Shown here: positions 40,106-49,857 of the stretch, piece by piece
Layout of the letters: every line of letters starts with the position of its first letter
Numbering within the stretch: the first letter of the stretch is position 1
NCBI GenBank assembly: GCA_023055505.1
Contig: JALIRH010000120.1
Coordinates: 496,001-560,000, forward strand
DNA from: Callipepla californica brunnescens
Lineage: Eukaryota; Chordata; Aves; Galliformes; Odontophoridae
Reading direction: 5' to 3'
DNA length: 64,000 bases
Notes under the pieces: model-generated
The model's input: the letters and a program-made list of their open reading frames with translations, nothing else
What the model was told of the DNA's origin: nothing
The model's database searches: none
Made by a program: the position numbers and the translations under genes

Positions 40106-41470
40106 TTCGGGAGGGGCCATTGAGAGGTGCGACGCCCTTAAGCTAATATGGAAAACAGATACCCCTAGATGGGTGGATCAATGGCCCCTTCCTCTAGAAA
40201 AACTTGGCGCCCTCCAAGACTTGGTAGCGGAACAATTAGCAAAAGGACATACTGTACCTCCACTAATCCTTGGAACTCACCTGGATTTGTCATTAAGAAA
40301 CAAACTGGTCAATGGCGCTTGTTCCATGACCTCAGAAAAATGAATGATGCTCTGGAAAATATGGGAGCCCTTCAACCAGGCTCCTGTCACCCACTATGAT
40401 TCCCCGAGACTGGCATTTGACTGGCACTGATCTTCAAGACTGCTTTTTTAATAGTCCATTACACCCTGAGGATGCCCCTCCATTTGCTTTTTCAGTTCCA
40501 AGCATCAACATGCAAGCCCCGTTGCAGAGATACCAGTGGGTTGTGCTGCCACAAGGAATGAAAAATAGCCCCACCATTTGTCAGTGGTATGTAGCTAAAG
40601 TGCTTAGCCCCATTCCAGACACAATGCCAAATGTTTTATTGTATCATTAGATGGACGACATCTTAGTAACCGCGCAACATCACGAGATCATGGAGGAAGC
40701 AGTAGCCCTCCTTACAACTGCTGTTAATTCGGCAGGTTTCTGTATTGCGCCTGAAAAAATGCAGAAAATATCACCATGGAAATATTTAGGCTGGTGCATC
40801 AGAGCCCAGACTATCATTCCCTAGCCCTTACAAAGACAAACTGATGTGAAAAATTGACACGATGTACAAAAATGGTTGGGATCAATTAACTGGGTCTGAG
40901 CGCTCTTGGGTATCTCTAATGCAGACTTGTATCCTCTTTTGGAACTACTGAAAGGGGATTCTGATTTACACTCTCCCTGCCGTCTTGGCTCTGAAGTGGC
41001 TAGTGCCTTGCAAAAAGTTGCTGCAGCTAGCACTAACAGACAAGCTCATCGGTGTGCCCCGGAGTTACCTTTTTTTCTAATGATCCTCAACCCTGCTCGA
41101 CAACCTCATGCGCTAATTTTTCAGTGGGATTTTCAAAGGCCAGACCCACTATTCATTATTGAATGGATTTTTTTGCCAAACCAGTTGACAAAGACAATCC
41201 TGACACAGCATGAGATGTTTGCTTCCCTGAGAATCAAAGCTAGGCAGCGCTTGCTGATGTTATCAGGGGTAGACTTTTCCTCTAGTTGTTTACCTGTGAC
41301 AAATGTGTATTTACAATGGCTTGATCAGCAAGCAGATGCCTTTAGCATGGCATTGGCAAGCTATACAGGCAGCCTTACTTCCCACGCACCGTCACACAAG
41401 CTATTGAACCTCAATGTTCACTTCACATCCACACCAAAAAGAAGTGATCAGCTGCTGCAGGCCCTTACCA
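40106..41470 (+). pseudogene. pol: ERV reverse transcriptase, broken
   Basis: The segments fall in different frames. First LIWKTDTPRWVDQWPL at about 40,143-40,190, then, after a frameshift near 40,250, a palm part with PWNSPGFVIKKQTGQWR and GALQPG. After another shift comes the finger/palm piece of 40,396-40,650 with the LPQG motif and MKNSPTICQWYVAK, which is strongly conserved in class II RTs. The catalytic YMDD lies at 40,648-40,659, but its Tyr codon is TAG. Further in-frame stops follow at 40,822, 40,855 and 40,897. The thumb and connection region is the open stretch from 40,906. No functional RT is possible. Confidence 0.85.
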
Positions 41471-41860
41471 GATTACGGATGGGTCTGGAAGATCACACAA
41501 ATCAGTTATTTGATGGTGGGATAATCAACAGAAGCAATGGGATTCGGATATTGAAATTGTTTCTGGTTCTCCACAAATAGTGGAACCAGCTGCTGTTGTC
41601 CGAGTTTTTTGGAAATGGTCCACACCTTTCAATCCTATTACCGACTCAGCTTCTGTTGCAGGAATTGTTCAGCGAGCAGAAGCATCCATATTACGCAATA
41701 TTTCTCACTCTTCATTGTTTATTTTGTTCCAGGAACTTTTTTTTTTTTAGACTCCCACACTCATCCTTATTTTGTAATGCACATCCGCTCACACACATCT
41801 TTACCTGGTTTCACGGCAGAAGGGAATCTCAAGCTGATATGTCCGTGTTTTACCAGACCG
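41471..41860 (+). pseudogene. pol: ERV RNase H remnant
   Basis: The first RNase H motif, TDGSGRSH, is at about 41,475-41,498, in a frame different from the RT thumb, so a frameshift lies just upstream. A TGA follows near 41,509, and the rest of the domain (for example VEPAAVVRVFWKW near 41,580) stays recognisable in that frame until a T-run at about 41,742. The domain would remove RNA from the hybrid during reverse transcription. It is inactive here. Confidence 0.65.
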
Positions 41861-42705
41861 AATAGCGCAAGCTAAACTTAGCCACTCCTTCTTTCATCAG
41901 AATGCTGGAGGTCTTAAACGACAGTCTGGGCTTACCTCCCAACAAGCATCAAACATTACAGCGGTATGTCCCGACTGCCAGAGGCATTCTTTCCCATCAA
42001 TAGCAGGGGGGGTTAACCCCAGAGATCTGCAGAGCCTCCAGCTATGGCAAATGGATGTCACACATTACCCATGGTTTGGTAAGCTGAAATATACACATTC
42101 CTCGATTGATACTTTTTCCGGAGCTTTATTTTCCTCTTGTCATACAGGAGAAAAGGCACGAGATGTTCGCAAGCGTTTGCTGCGTGCTTTTGCTACATTA
42201 GGTATCCCTTCCCAATTAAAAACAGATCATGGTCCTGCATATACCTCCGCTGCGACAAAAGCCTTCCTGGATTCTTGGGGCATTATGCACATCACCGCGA
42301 TCCCTCATTCCCCTCCAGGTCAATTGAGCGGTCACACCAATCTTTAAAGCGTCTATTAGCACAACAGAAAGGGGGAATGGGAGCTTCCCCTCCTGAGGAG
42401 CGACTACATAAAGCTCTTGATGTTTTCACTTTTTGAATTCTTCTCTGCTAGATACCAATCCCCCGATAGTCCGACATTTTAGTTCGAATATCACATTGGA
42501 AAGAAGAATCAAGGCTCCGGTGTTGATTCGCCACCCAGAAACAGGTATGATAATGGGGCCATATCCTCTTGTCACATGGGGGAGAGGTTATGCTTGTGTC
42601 TCCACAGGAAAAGGCCCCAGGTGGATTCCTGCGAAGAACGTGAAACCATACCGGGAGGAACAGACTTCGTTGACAACAGATGAAAACACAACCAAGGAAG
42701 GATGA
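41861..42705 (+). pseudogene. pol: ERV integrase, broken
   Basis: An HHCC-type zinc-binding part lies at about 41,876-41,985 (SHSFFHQNAGG, then CPDCQRH). The core begins LWQMDVTHYPWFGK with the first catalytic Asp at 42,054; the second Asp is in KTDHGPAYTS at 42,225. The catalytic Glu (SIERSH, 42,326) is in another frame, so an indel lies between about 42,310 and 42,325. The C-terminal SH3-like DNA-binding domain is open at 42,433-42,705, with MGPYPLVTWGRGYACV and GPRWIPAKNVKPY. All three integrase domains are present in order, but the reading frame is broken. Confidence 0.85.
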
Positions 42706-42737
42706 GACCAGCTACTGTATGGACTTGACTTCTTGAA

Positions 42738-43866
42738 ATGTCAGGACTCTCTACTGGTTTTATTACCCTCCCAAAAACGAATGTGTGGCTTACACTTGCT
42801 AATATTACTCATCAGGAAACACTTTGCTTAGCCACTGCAACTGCGCAAAATCCCTTCTCTACCCGCTTGGTGGGCTTTCCCATAGACGAGTGGCCAATCC
42901 CTGGTCCCTCACGAGCAATCTTTACTGGCACAAATTCAGTAGATAATTGGGATGGATGGGTTCCATATCTTCCGTCAGCCAAATTAGAGCCACAAGAAAT
43001 AGATTTCTTAGGATCTATAAAAATGGACTTCTGCCTGAGATTCCATTCTACTGGAAAAAATAAAACCAAACTATGGGATGTCAGTCCCGTAGACGCAGCC
43101 ATCAATAACCAAACTCTGTGGTGTAATTACACCTCACCCAGCCTTTCAAAATCAGTAAGTGCTCCTTTACAGTTACCAGATGGAGTTTTCCGTAGTTGCG
43201 CTGACCGGGCATGGCCTGCCATTCCTTCTTACATTAGAGGTGGGCCATGTAGTCTCGGGCGTTTAACTATCCTTACCCGAAATGAGACAACTGTCTTGCA
43301 GTGGAGAAAGAAATATTCTCATCACCGTTTTAGGAGAATGACCCACACCTTCAGATCAGATTGTGATGATAACATGAAGTTTTGGAACAGGGAGACCATA
43401 GGAGTCGTTTCCTTTTTCACACCGCAGGTTGCTGTTGCTAAAGCTTTGGCAACACTGAACAAACTGGGTTCTTGCTTAGCAAAACAAGGAAATGCCACTA
43501 GTTTAGCTTTAACAGGTCTTTTACTTGATGCGGACAGTGTCAGACATGCTGCGCCACAAAATTGCGCTGCTACTGATTTCCTACTTCTGGCGCAAGGCCA
43601 TGGCTGGGAGGATTTCGAAGGAATGTGCTGCATGAACCCGTCAGAACATTCCGTTTCAATTCAAGCAAGTATCAAGACCATACGGGATGGAGTGAAGAAA
43701 CTGCAGGAACAGAGGGATTGGGACTGGTTGGACAAATTATTCTCGGGATGGGGGTCTCACCGGATGGCTCCACAGTATCTTAAAAATGATGTGCTACATT
43801 GCGATGATCGTTGTAACGCTTTTGCTGTTACTTCCTTGCATTTTACAATGTGCGCAAAAAGATGAT
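42738..43866 (+). pseudogene. env: ERV envelope glycoprotein, frameshifted near the end
   Basis: An open frame of 375 codons is the longest in this element. The surface-subunit part carries most of six visible N-glycosylation sequons (NIT, NKT, NQT, NYT, NET, NAT). A basic cleavage-like site RFRR lies near 43,328. The transmembrane subunit follows, with a long alanine/leucine-rich helix region, then LLLAQGHGWEDFEGMCC. Alpha- and gammaretroviral envs have a CX6CC motif here; the first Cys is replaced by Trp. After a G-run at 43,750-43,754 the frame loses the membrane anchor: a very hydrophobic Leu/Ile/Val-rich stretch lies in the next frame at about 43,785-43,866. The N-terminus is short and no signal peptide is obvious. 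A working surface protein is unlikely. Confidence 0.8.
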
Positions 43867-43898
43867 TGACAATGCTACAAAGAAAATATTCATAACAG

Positions 43899-43911
43899 AA
43901 AGGGGGAGAAG
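43899..43911 (+). promoter_or_regulatory. Polypurine tract of the class II ERV
   Basis: An all-purine run, AAAGGGGGAGAAG, directly precedes the LTR. This is the usual position of the primer for plus-strand DNA synthesis. Confidence 0.8.
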
Positions 43912-44278
43912 TGGGTGATGGCAAAAGTGGGAGTCAGACGGAACTGTTAGCTAAGCAGGAATCAGGCCATAAACCTTGGACGTAGGCTGTGTAAAGATAA
44001 GCTGATAAGCTTGAGACAACCATGTCTAAGGAGTGAAAAGAAATAGAAGACAGTAATGGATAGCAATAAGAAACTGTTTGTTTAGATGACTAGGAGTGTT
44101 TTATATTCTTGACCTGTTAACACTGAGGAGTGTAAATTCCCTCAATTAGATCCTTGTAGCTTCCCCCAGTTAGATCCTAACACACACTGCTTCTCTGTCT
44201 ATCTAAGCTTTGAGTTGTTGCTTAATAAATGGAACATTAGCTAGCATCAAGCTGGGTTCCCGACCCTTCATTGTAACA
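43912..44278 (+). mobile_element. 3' LTR of the class II ERV
   Basis: 367 bp beginning TGGGTGATGG and ending TTGTAACA, so bounded by TG...CA. A canonical AATAAA poly(A) signal lies at 44,224-44,229, 49 bp from the end, followed by a U5-like segment. TTTATATTC near 44,100 could serve as a TATA element. Target-site duplication cannot be tested because the 5' end of the element is missing. The DNA to the right is GTGGGTC minisatellite. Confidence 0.8.
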
Positions 44279-44370
44279 GTCTGTGGGTCTCTCTGGGTCC
44301 CGCTATGGGTCCCAATATGGTTTGCTGTGGGTCACTGTGGGTCCTGCTATGGGTCGCTGTGGGTCTCTAT

Positions 44371-44480
44371 ATGCCCCAGGAGATCCCTAAGGGGCTGCAG
44401 TTCCCCTCCACGCCACCAGGGGAGGGGGCGCTCTCACGTGATGTCTCTGTGCCTTCCTATTGCTCTCTGAGGTTTTCTAT
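44371..44480 (+). repeat. Embedded 115-bp block, copy 1
   Basis: Begins ATGCCCCAGGAGATCCC, passes through GGGGCTGCAGTTCCCC and GGCGCTCTCACGTGATG, and ends in a pyrimidine-rich TTTTCTATGGG. It contains a CACGTG E-box. Confidence 0.8.
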
Positions 44481-44682
44481 GGGTCGCTGTGGGTCCCGGC
44501 ATGGGTTGCTTTGGGTCAAGCTGTGGGTCACTGTGGGTCGCTGTGGGTCTCGCTATGGGTCACTGTGGGTTGCTGTGGTTTGCTATGAGTCTCTATGGGT
44601 TGCTGTGGGTCGCTGTGGGTCACGCTATGGGTCCCAATAGGGTTCGCTGTGGGTCGGTGTGGGTCCTGCTATGGGTCTCTAC

Positions 44683-44797
44683 GTGCCCCAGGAGATCCCT
44701 AAGGGGCTGCAGTTCCCCTTCACGCCACCAGAGGGAGCTCTCACATGATGTCGCTGTGTCTCTACGGCTTCCTATTGCTCTCTGTGTTTTCCTATTG
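44683..44797 (+). repeat. Embedded 115-bp block, copy 2
   Basis: Second copy. The E-box is altered (TCACATGATG), and a TCTACGGC stretch is present that copy 1 lacks. Confidence 0.8.
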
Positions 44798-44924
44798 GGC
44801 GCTATGTGTCGCTATGGGTCCCAATATGCTTCGCTGTGGGTTACTGTGGGTCACTGTGGATCGCTATGGGTTGCTATGGATCGCTTTGGTTTGCTGTGGG
44901 TCCTGCTATGGGTCTCTGTGGGTC

Positions 44925-45042
44925 TCTAAGGTTCCCAATGGATCCCTAAGGGGCTGCAGTTCCCCTCCACGCCACCAGGGGGCGCTCTCACGTAATGTCG
45001 CTGGGTCTCTAGGGCTCCTTATTGCTATCAGTGGTTTCCTAT
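44925..45042 (+). repeat. Embedded 115-bp block, copy 3
   Basis: Third copy with the start changed to TCTAAGGTTCCCAATGG. It has GGGGGCGCTCTCACG, which looks like part of a CTCF-type site (not tested). Confidence 0.75.
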
Positions 45043-45714
45043 TGGGCGCTATGGGTCGCTGTGGGTCACTATGCGTCGCTATCGATCTCTGTGGGCTGCT
45101 ACGTTTTGCTGCGGGTCTCTATGGGACGCTATGGGTCACTGTGGGTCTTGCTATGTGTATCCATGGGTCGCTATGGGTCGATGTGGATCGCTATAAGTCT
45201 CTACATGTTGCTAAGGGTTGCAATGGGTCGCTGTGGGTCATGCTGTGGGTGTCTGTGGGTCCAGCTATGGGTCATTGTGGGTCGCAGTGAGTCGCTACGG
45301 GTCTCTTCGGGACGCTATGGGTCACTGTAGGTCCTGCTATGGGTCGCTGTGGGTCGCTTTGGGTCTCTATGGGTCTCAGTGGGTCTCTGTGGGTCACTGT
45401 GGGTTGCTATGGGTCGGTGTGGGTCGCTGTGTGTCGCGGTGGGTCGCTATCGGTCACTATTGGTTGTAATCGGTCTCTGTGGGTTGCTGTGAGTCGCTGT
45501 GGGCCCCCCTATAGGTTGCTGTGGGTCGGCTGGGTCGCTATGGGTTGCTGTGGATGGCTGTGTGTCGCTGTGCCTCTATGAGTCGCTATGGGTTGCAGTG
45601 CGTCGCAATGGGTCAATGTGGTCTGTTACGGGTCGCTGTGGGTTACGCTGTGGGTCCCAATATGGTTCGCTGTGGGTCAGTGTGGGTCCTGCTATGAGGC
45701 GCTGTTGGTCTCTA

Positions 45715-45832
45715 TGTGCCCCAGGAGATTCCTAAGGAGCTGCAGTTCCCCCTCCACGACACCAGGCGGCGCTCTCACGTGATGTCGCTGTGTCTCTGTG
45801 GCTCCCTCTTGCTCCCTGTGGTTTTCCATGGG
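45715..45832 (+). repeat. Embedded 115-bp block, copy 4
   Basis: Fourth copy, about 790 bp from the third. It retains CACGTG and GGCGGCGCTCTCACG. Confidence 0.8.
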
Positions 45833-46258
45833 TCGCTGTGGATCGCTATGGGTCCCAATGGATCGCTGTGGTTCCTGGCATGGGTCGCTATGGGTCAAGC
45901 TGTGGGTCACTTTGGGTTGCTGTGGGTGTCTGTGGGTCCAGCTATAGGTCACTGTGGGTCTCAGTGAGTCGCTGTGGGTCTCTATAAGTCGCTGTGGGTA
46001 ACTATGAGTCTCTATGTGTTTCTATGGGTCGCTGTGGGTCTCTATGGGTCGCTGTGGGTCCCGCTGTGGGTCACTGTGGGTCGCTGTGTGAGCTATCGGT
46101 CTCTGTGGGTTGCTGTGGTTCCCCCTATAGGTTGCTGTGGGTCGGTTGGGTCGCTGTGGGTCCCGCTATGGGTCGCTGTGAGTCTCTATGGGTCGCTGTG
46201 GGTCTCTATGGGTCAGTGTGGGTCACTGTGGGTCAGTGTGGGTCGCTGTGGGTCCCGC

Positions 46259-46500
46259 AGAAGGCGGTGTGCCCAGAGCGAAGCCACGCCCAGCTATGGG
46301 GCGGATGTGGGGCAGCTACGGGGCAGCCATGGGTCACCATGGATCTCCATGGGGTCCCTACGGATCTCAATGGGGTCTCCACTGATCTCAGTGGATCTCA
46401 ATGGGGTGGCTATGGGGCAGCTGTGGGGCAGCAATGGGGCACTGACCTATTCCCCTCAGAATGCCGCCACTGCATCTCCTCCACCTCCTGCGGGAGCACC
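46259..46500. other. GC-rich spacer between two minisatellites
   Basis: Mixed sequence with short ATGGGGCAGC / CATGGGTC repeats. CCTATTCCCCTCAG at 46,446-46,459 resembles a splice acceptor, followed by a short open stretch without recognisable product. No gene can be supported. Confidence 0.4.
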
Positions 46501-47290
46501 TCTGTGGGGCAGAACTCTGCCCCACACCTTCACCCCAAACATCCACACCACAGCTCAGCCCCACAGCGCTGCCCCACATCCCACACATTTGCCCCACATC
46601 TCTGCCCCACATCCCCTGGCCACACAGCTCAGCCCCACATCCCACAGCTCAGCCCCTCATCCCACACCTGGCCCCAGAGCTCAGCCCTGTGGCTCTGCCC
46701 CACACATCTGCCCCAAACCCCACACCTGGACCCACAGCTCAGCCCCACATCCCTCAGCTCTGCACCACAGCTCAGCCCCTCACCCCACACCTGGCCCAAG
46801 AGCTCAGCCCTGTGGCTCTGCCCCACACATCTGCCCCAAACCCCACACCTGGACCCACAGATCTGCCCCACATCCCACAGCTCTGCCCCACGGCTCAACC
46901 CCACAACTCAGCCCCATAGTGCTGCCCCATATCCCACACCTCAGCCCCACGGCTCAACCCCAATCTGCACATACCTGCCCCACATCCCACAGCTCTGCCC
47001 CACATACCTACCTGCCCCACAGATCAGCCCCACATTCCACAGCTCTGCCCCATGGATCAGCCTCACATCCCGCAGCTCAGCCCCGCATCTGAGCCCCACA
47101 TCTGCTCATACCTGCACCACACCTCCGCCCCCCAACCGCCACAGCTCTGCCCCACAGATCCACCCCACAGCTCAGCCCCGCATCCAACAGCCCTGCCCCA
47201 ATCAGTGCACCTGGACCCACAACTCTGCCCCACAGCTCTGCCCCAAGCCTGGACCCCACACCCACGACCCCAGCCCCAAATCCCTGCCCC
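46501..47290 (+). repeat. C-rich CACAGCTCAGCCCCACATCC minisatellite
   Basis: Roughly 20-bp units of CACAGCTCAGCCCCACATCC and CACAGCTCTGCCCCA, with a longer duplication: the stretch containing CACACCTGGACCCACAG recurs near 46,720 and 46,844. The plus strand is nearly free of G-runs. Long open frames (Pro/His/Ser-rich on plus, Gly-rich on minus) are by-products of the repeat. Confidence 0.9.
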
Positions 47291-47329
47291 ATAACCCCAT
47301 AACCTGACCCCGGCCCCATAACCGCCCCT

Positions 47330-47600
47330 CCCGCCCTGCCACTGACCACGTGCTCTGCTTCCAGCTCCGCTTCCACCATGCGGCCGCTTCCGGCCCCACG
47401 GCACAGCTCGGCCAATCACAGCACAGATCGGCAGCGGAAAGGGCGGGGTGTGGGGTAGCGAGGCGGAACAGTGCCACTGGAACGAGGCACGATGACCGGA
47501 AATGACTGAAACTTCTGGGAGCGCGGATTTCCGGCAGCGAGCGGGACATTGTGGGTAAGGAGGCGGAAGCATGCCTGGAAGTGGGAAACCGGAAGCCAGT
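47330..47600. promoter_or_regulatory. CpG-rich promoter-like island
   Basis: The sequence changes from minisatellite to unique, CpG-rich DNA. Visible elements are a CCAAT box at 47,412-47,416, a GC box GGGCGGGGTG at 47,441-47,450, and several ETS-type sites: CCGGAAAT near 47,496, TTTCCGG near 47,528, CCGGAAG near 47,589. CATTGTGGGTAAGG at 47,548-47,561 contains a good splice-donor match (GTAAGG), so a short first exon on the plus strand is possible. This mix is typical of housekeeping promoters. The gene it may have served is not seen downstream. Confidence 0.45.
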
Positions 47601-47684
47601 GGGAAGCGAGTGGGCATGGCCAACGTTAAGCCTCGCATTCGAGCCACGCCCCAACGTGCAATGACCCGAAGTGACCCCGATGTG

Positions 47685-47935
47685 ACGCAAAATGACCCCA
47701 AATATCCCAGATTACTTCCAACACTTCTTGGAAGCGCTGCGCCCCAAAGGGCCCCAAAATGACCCCAAAGTGACCCCAAAACCCTATAACGACCCCATAA
47801 GGACCATATCAAATCCCCTATGGGGTCACTTCTTGGTGTCTCTGCAGGCCACGATGCAGCACTGCACCCCAAAGTGCTCCAGAGTGACCCCAAAGTGACC
47901 GTAAATCGGCCCTAATGACCCCAAAAAACCCAAAT
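47685..47935. repeat. ATGACCCCAAA-type minisatellite
   Basis: Diverged 11-12-bp repeats of TGACCCCAAA. It includes a partial copy (about 47,826-47,860) of the downstream exon-like segment, recognisable by CTTCTTGGTGTC followed by CTGCAGGCCAC. Confidence 0.75.
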
Positions 47936-47964
47936 CCTGGAACGGCCCCAAAACGGCCACACGG

Positions 47965-48083
47965 GGTCGCTTCTTCTTGGTGTCCCTGCAGGCCACAACG
48001 TAGCGCTGTGCGACGTTGAGTTGCGATGAATATCCGTCAGCGTACAACGTGTCCTCAAACAGCACCGAGGAATCATCCTGCGG
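47965..48083 (-). pseudogene. Exon-like segment, gene not recognised
   Basis: On the minus strand a non-repetitive open stretch of about 39 codons follows a plausible acceptor (TATAACAG at 48,084-48,091). It reads SSVLFEDTLYADGYSSQLN, then VAQRYVVACRDTKKKRP, and runs into a weak donor-like CCCCGTGTGG near 47,960. Codon and residue make-up look like real protein, unlike the surrounding repeats. The family could not be named; a small beta-rich domain is conceivable. Partial copies lie on both sides, so the exon has been caught up in local repeat expansion and is probably a fragment. Confidence 0.35.
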
Positions 48084-48089
48084 CTGTTA

Positions 48090-48600
48090 TAGAGCAATTA
48101 TGGGGTCAGGGGGAATTTATGGGGTCGGGAGGAAAGCAATGGGGTCAGGGGGAATTATGGGGTCAGGGGGAATTTAAAGGGTTGGAGGGGGAACAGGGGA
48201 ACTAATAGGGTCAGAGGGGAAATTAATGGGGTCACGGGGGGAACAGGTGAATTATGGGGACGCGGGGAAAGTAATGGGGTTGGGCTGATGTGACCTCAAA
48301 CAGCACCGAGGAATCGTCCTGCGGCTGTTCTAGGGCAATTATAGGGTCGGGGGGAATAGGGGAAGTAACAGGGTCAGGAGGTGAAGTAATGGGGTCACAG
48401 GGGGGAATTGATGGGGTTGGGGGGGAAATTATAGGGTCATGGGGGGGAATTATGGGGTCGGGGGAAAATTGTGGGGTCAGGGGGGAACTAATGGGATTTG
48501 GGGCTGACATTTGGGGGAAATAATCGGATTCTGGGGCTGATAATGGAGATTTTGGGGTGGAATTGCAGGATTTTGGTGCTGAGTTTTGGGGTCAGATATC
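48090..48600. repeat. GGGGTCAGGGGGAATTAT minisatellite
   Basis: Diverged G-rich 17-20-bp units (GGGGTCAGGGGGAATTATG). At 48,287-48,345 it contains a second copy of the exon-like segment's 5' end with its intron flank (TCAAACAGCACCGAGGAATC), about 236 bp from the first. The G-runs make quadruplex formation plausible. Confidence 0.8.
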
Positions 48601-48662
48601 GACATTATAGGGCTGGGTTATGGGGTCCGTTCGTGCCCTTTTGGGGCCGGGTTCTGTGCTGT

Positions 48663-49283
48663 GGGTCCTAAAACTAAAGAGAACCCTACCCCTTCCACTA
48701 AACCTTCACCTACATCCCTAACCCTTACCCTAAACCTAAATCTACACCAAAACCTAACCCTAACCCTAACATGTCTTCTAACTGTAAAACTAATGCTTCA
48801 CCTAACCCGAACTGAAACCCTAGGATTAAACCTTACCTAACACCTAGCTATATTCCTAACCCTATCCTGAAACCTAACGTTAACCCTAACCCTAAAAACA
48901 ACTTGGAACCAAACCCTAACCCTAACCTAACCCTTATCAGAACCCTAAATCTAATCCTAACCGTTACCTTAATTTAACTCCAATTCTACCTGAAATCTAA
49001 ATGGGACCTTAAAACCAACCCCAAATTTAAGCCCAACCCTAAGCCTAACACAAAGCATTAGATTACCACAGCCATCACCTAACTTCTAACCCTGACCCTA
49101 ACACTAATACTAAACCAAAACAGATTCCAAATACTAACCCAATTCCTATTCTGAAACCCAAAACTATTCCAAAAACAAACCCAAGGCCTAACCTTTCTCT
49201 CACTCTAACAATCAAAGAAAACCTATTCCTAAACCTAATCCTAAATCTAGTCCTAATCCTAACCCTCACCCTTAATCTAACCC
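48663..49283. repeat. Macrosatellite unit 9, resumed
   Basis: From GGTCCTAAAACTAAAG the sequence matches unit 1 from about 2,953 on. Relative to the other units, the part equivalent to 2,217-2,952 is missing. It is more diverged than units 1-8 are from each other (for example TACCTTAATTTAACTCC and AACCCTGACCC), so it is an older edge copy. Confidence 0.85.
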
Positions 49284-49857
49284 TGTCAACGGTTTACCGG
49301 GCTGGATCGGCCCGGTTCCGTGACGATTGCTGCGGGGACCCACGGACCCACGCCCCAGGAAAGGGCAAGGAAAAAGGGAAAAGGGAAAAGGGAGATGGGC
49401 CTAGAAACAAAACAGCGGCAACGATCTGAGGAGGAAAGCTAATTTACTAAATAAGATATTAGAAAGCAAAATAACACAATATAATACAATGTAATTGGAA
49501 TTGAGGCTAATGAATCAAACAAAATGAGCAAGAGAGAGTGTCCGATAAACCGAAGGCCTTACGCTAACGCTGAAGGCGATACGGCAGTGAGCACCCACTG
49601 CTGAGTCGATCCCGAAGGAAAGAGAGTGTCCCGTGACCGCTGAGGGTTTTTATCTGTTCCCTCTGAGCGGAAAACACGTAAAAATACAAAGCATCGCAAA
49701 GTCCTCTGGGGAATGTAGTGCTTCTTCTCTTCTCAGACAGGTATACCTGGAATTATCAATGATCTATGGAGCTGGAGTATTAGCTCTTCAACTCCTAATG
49801 CAATACATGATGTTATGATGTGGAATACCAGTACCAAAAAATCATAAAACCATGACA
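49284..49857 (-). mobile_element. Solo LTR
   Basis: 574 bp bounded by TGTCAACGG and CATGACA, with terminal inverted TGTCA/TGACA and a 5-bp target duplication AACCC on both sides (49,279-49,283 and 49,858-49,862). It interrupts unit-9 sequence at the place equivalent to TAATCTAACCCC/AACCCCC of other units. No coding sequence. Minus orientation is favoured by a TATA-like GATAAAAACC near 49,646-49,655 on that strand; no AATAAA was seen, so orientation is uncertain. It is unrelated by eye to the two other LTR types here. Confidence 0.75.

Larger units (their letters stand above)
39910..44278 (+). mobile_element. 5'-truncated class II endogenous retrovirus
   Basis: On the plus strand the order is protease fragment, RT, RNase H, integrase, env, polypurine tract and 3' LTR. 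The 5' LTR, primer-binding site, gag and the catalytic part of pro are missing; their place is taken by the G-rich telomere-like part of unit 9. Integrase and RT motifs are of the alpha/betaretrovirus (class II) kind and the env transmembrane subunit is alpharetrovirus-like; both are family-level judgements. Multiple stops and frameshifts show pol is dead. It abuts a GTGGGTC minisatellite at its 3' end, so the element probably once sat in that GC-rich DNA. Confidence 0.85.
44279..46258 (+). repeat. GCTGTGGGTC minisatellite
   Basis: About 2 kb of diverged 10-bp-scale repeats with core GCTGTGGGTC / GCTATGGGTC / TCTATGGGTC. Several long open frames cross it in different frames because the period keeps them open; their products are Gly/Trp/Val/Ser repeats and are not genes. 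Four copies of a longer unrelated block are embedded. Confidence 0.9.

Noticed and set aside
40821..41033. Minus-strand and alternate-frame short ORFs in the class II ERV
   Set aside because: They overlap segments that clearly read as RT, integrase or env on the plus strand.
44210..46258. Overlapping Gly/Trp/Val-rich open frames in the GTGGGTC minisatellite
   Set aside because: Open in several frames at once because of the repeat; the products are repeat translations.
46446..46520. Exon after a splice-acceptor-like CCCCTCAG
   Set aside because: The open stretch after it runs straight into the C-rich minisatellite and matches no known domain; the acceptor alone is weak evidence.
45974..47893. 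Frames of 372, 437 and 276 codons across the C-rich minisatellite
   Set aside because: Pro/His/Ser or Gly-rich repeat translations on both strands, crossing into unrelated minisatellites without a break in character; no domain.
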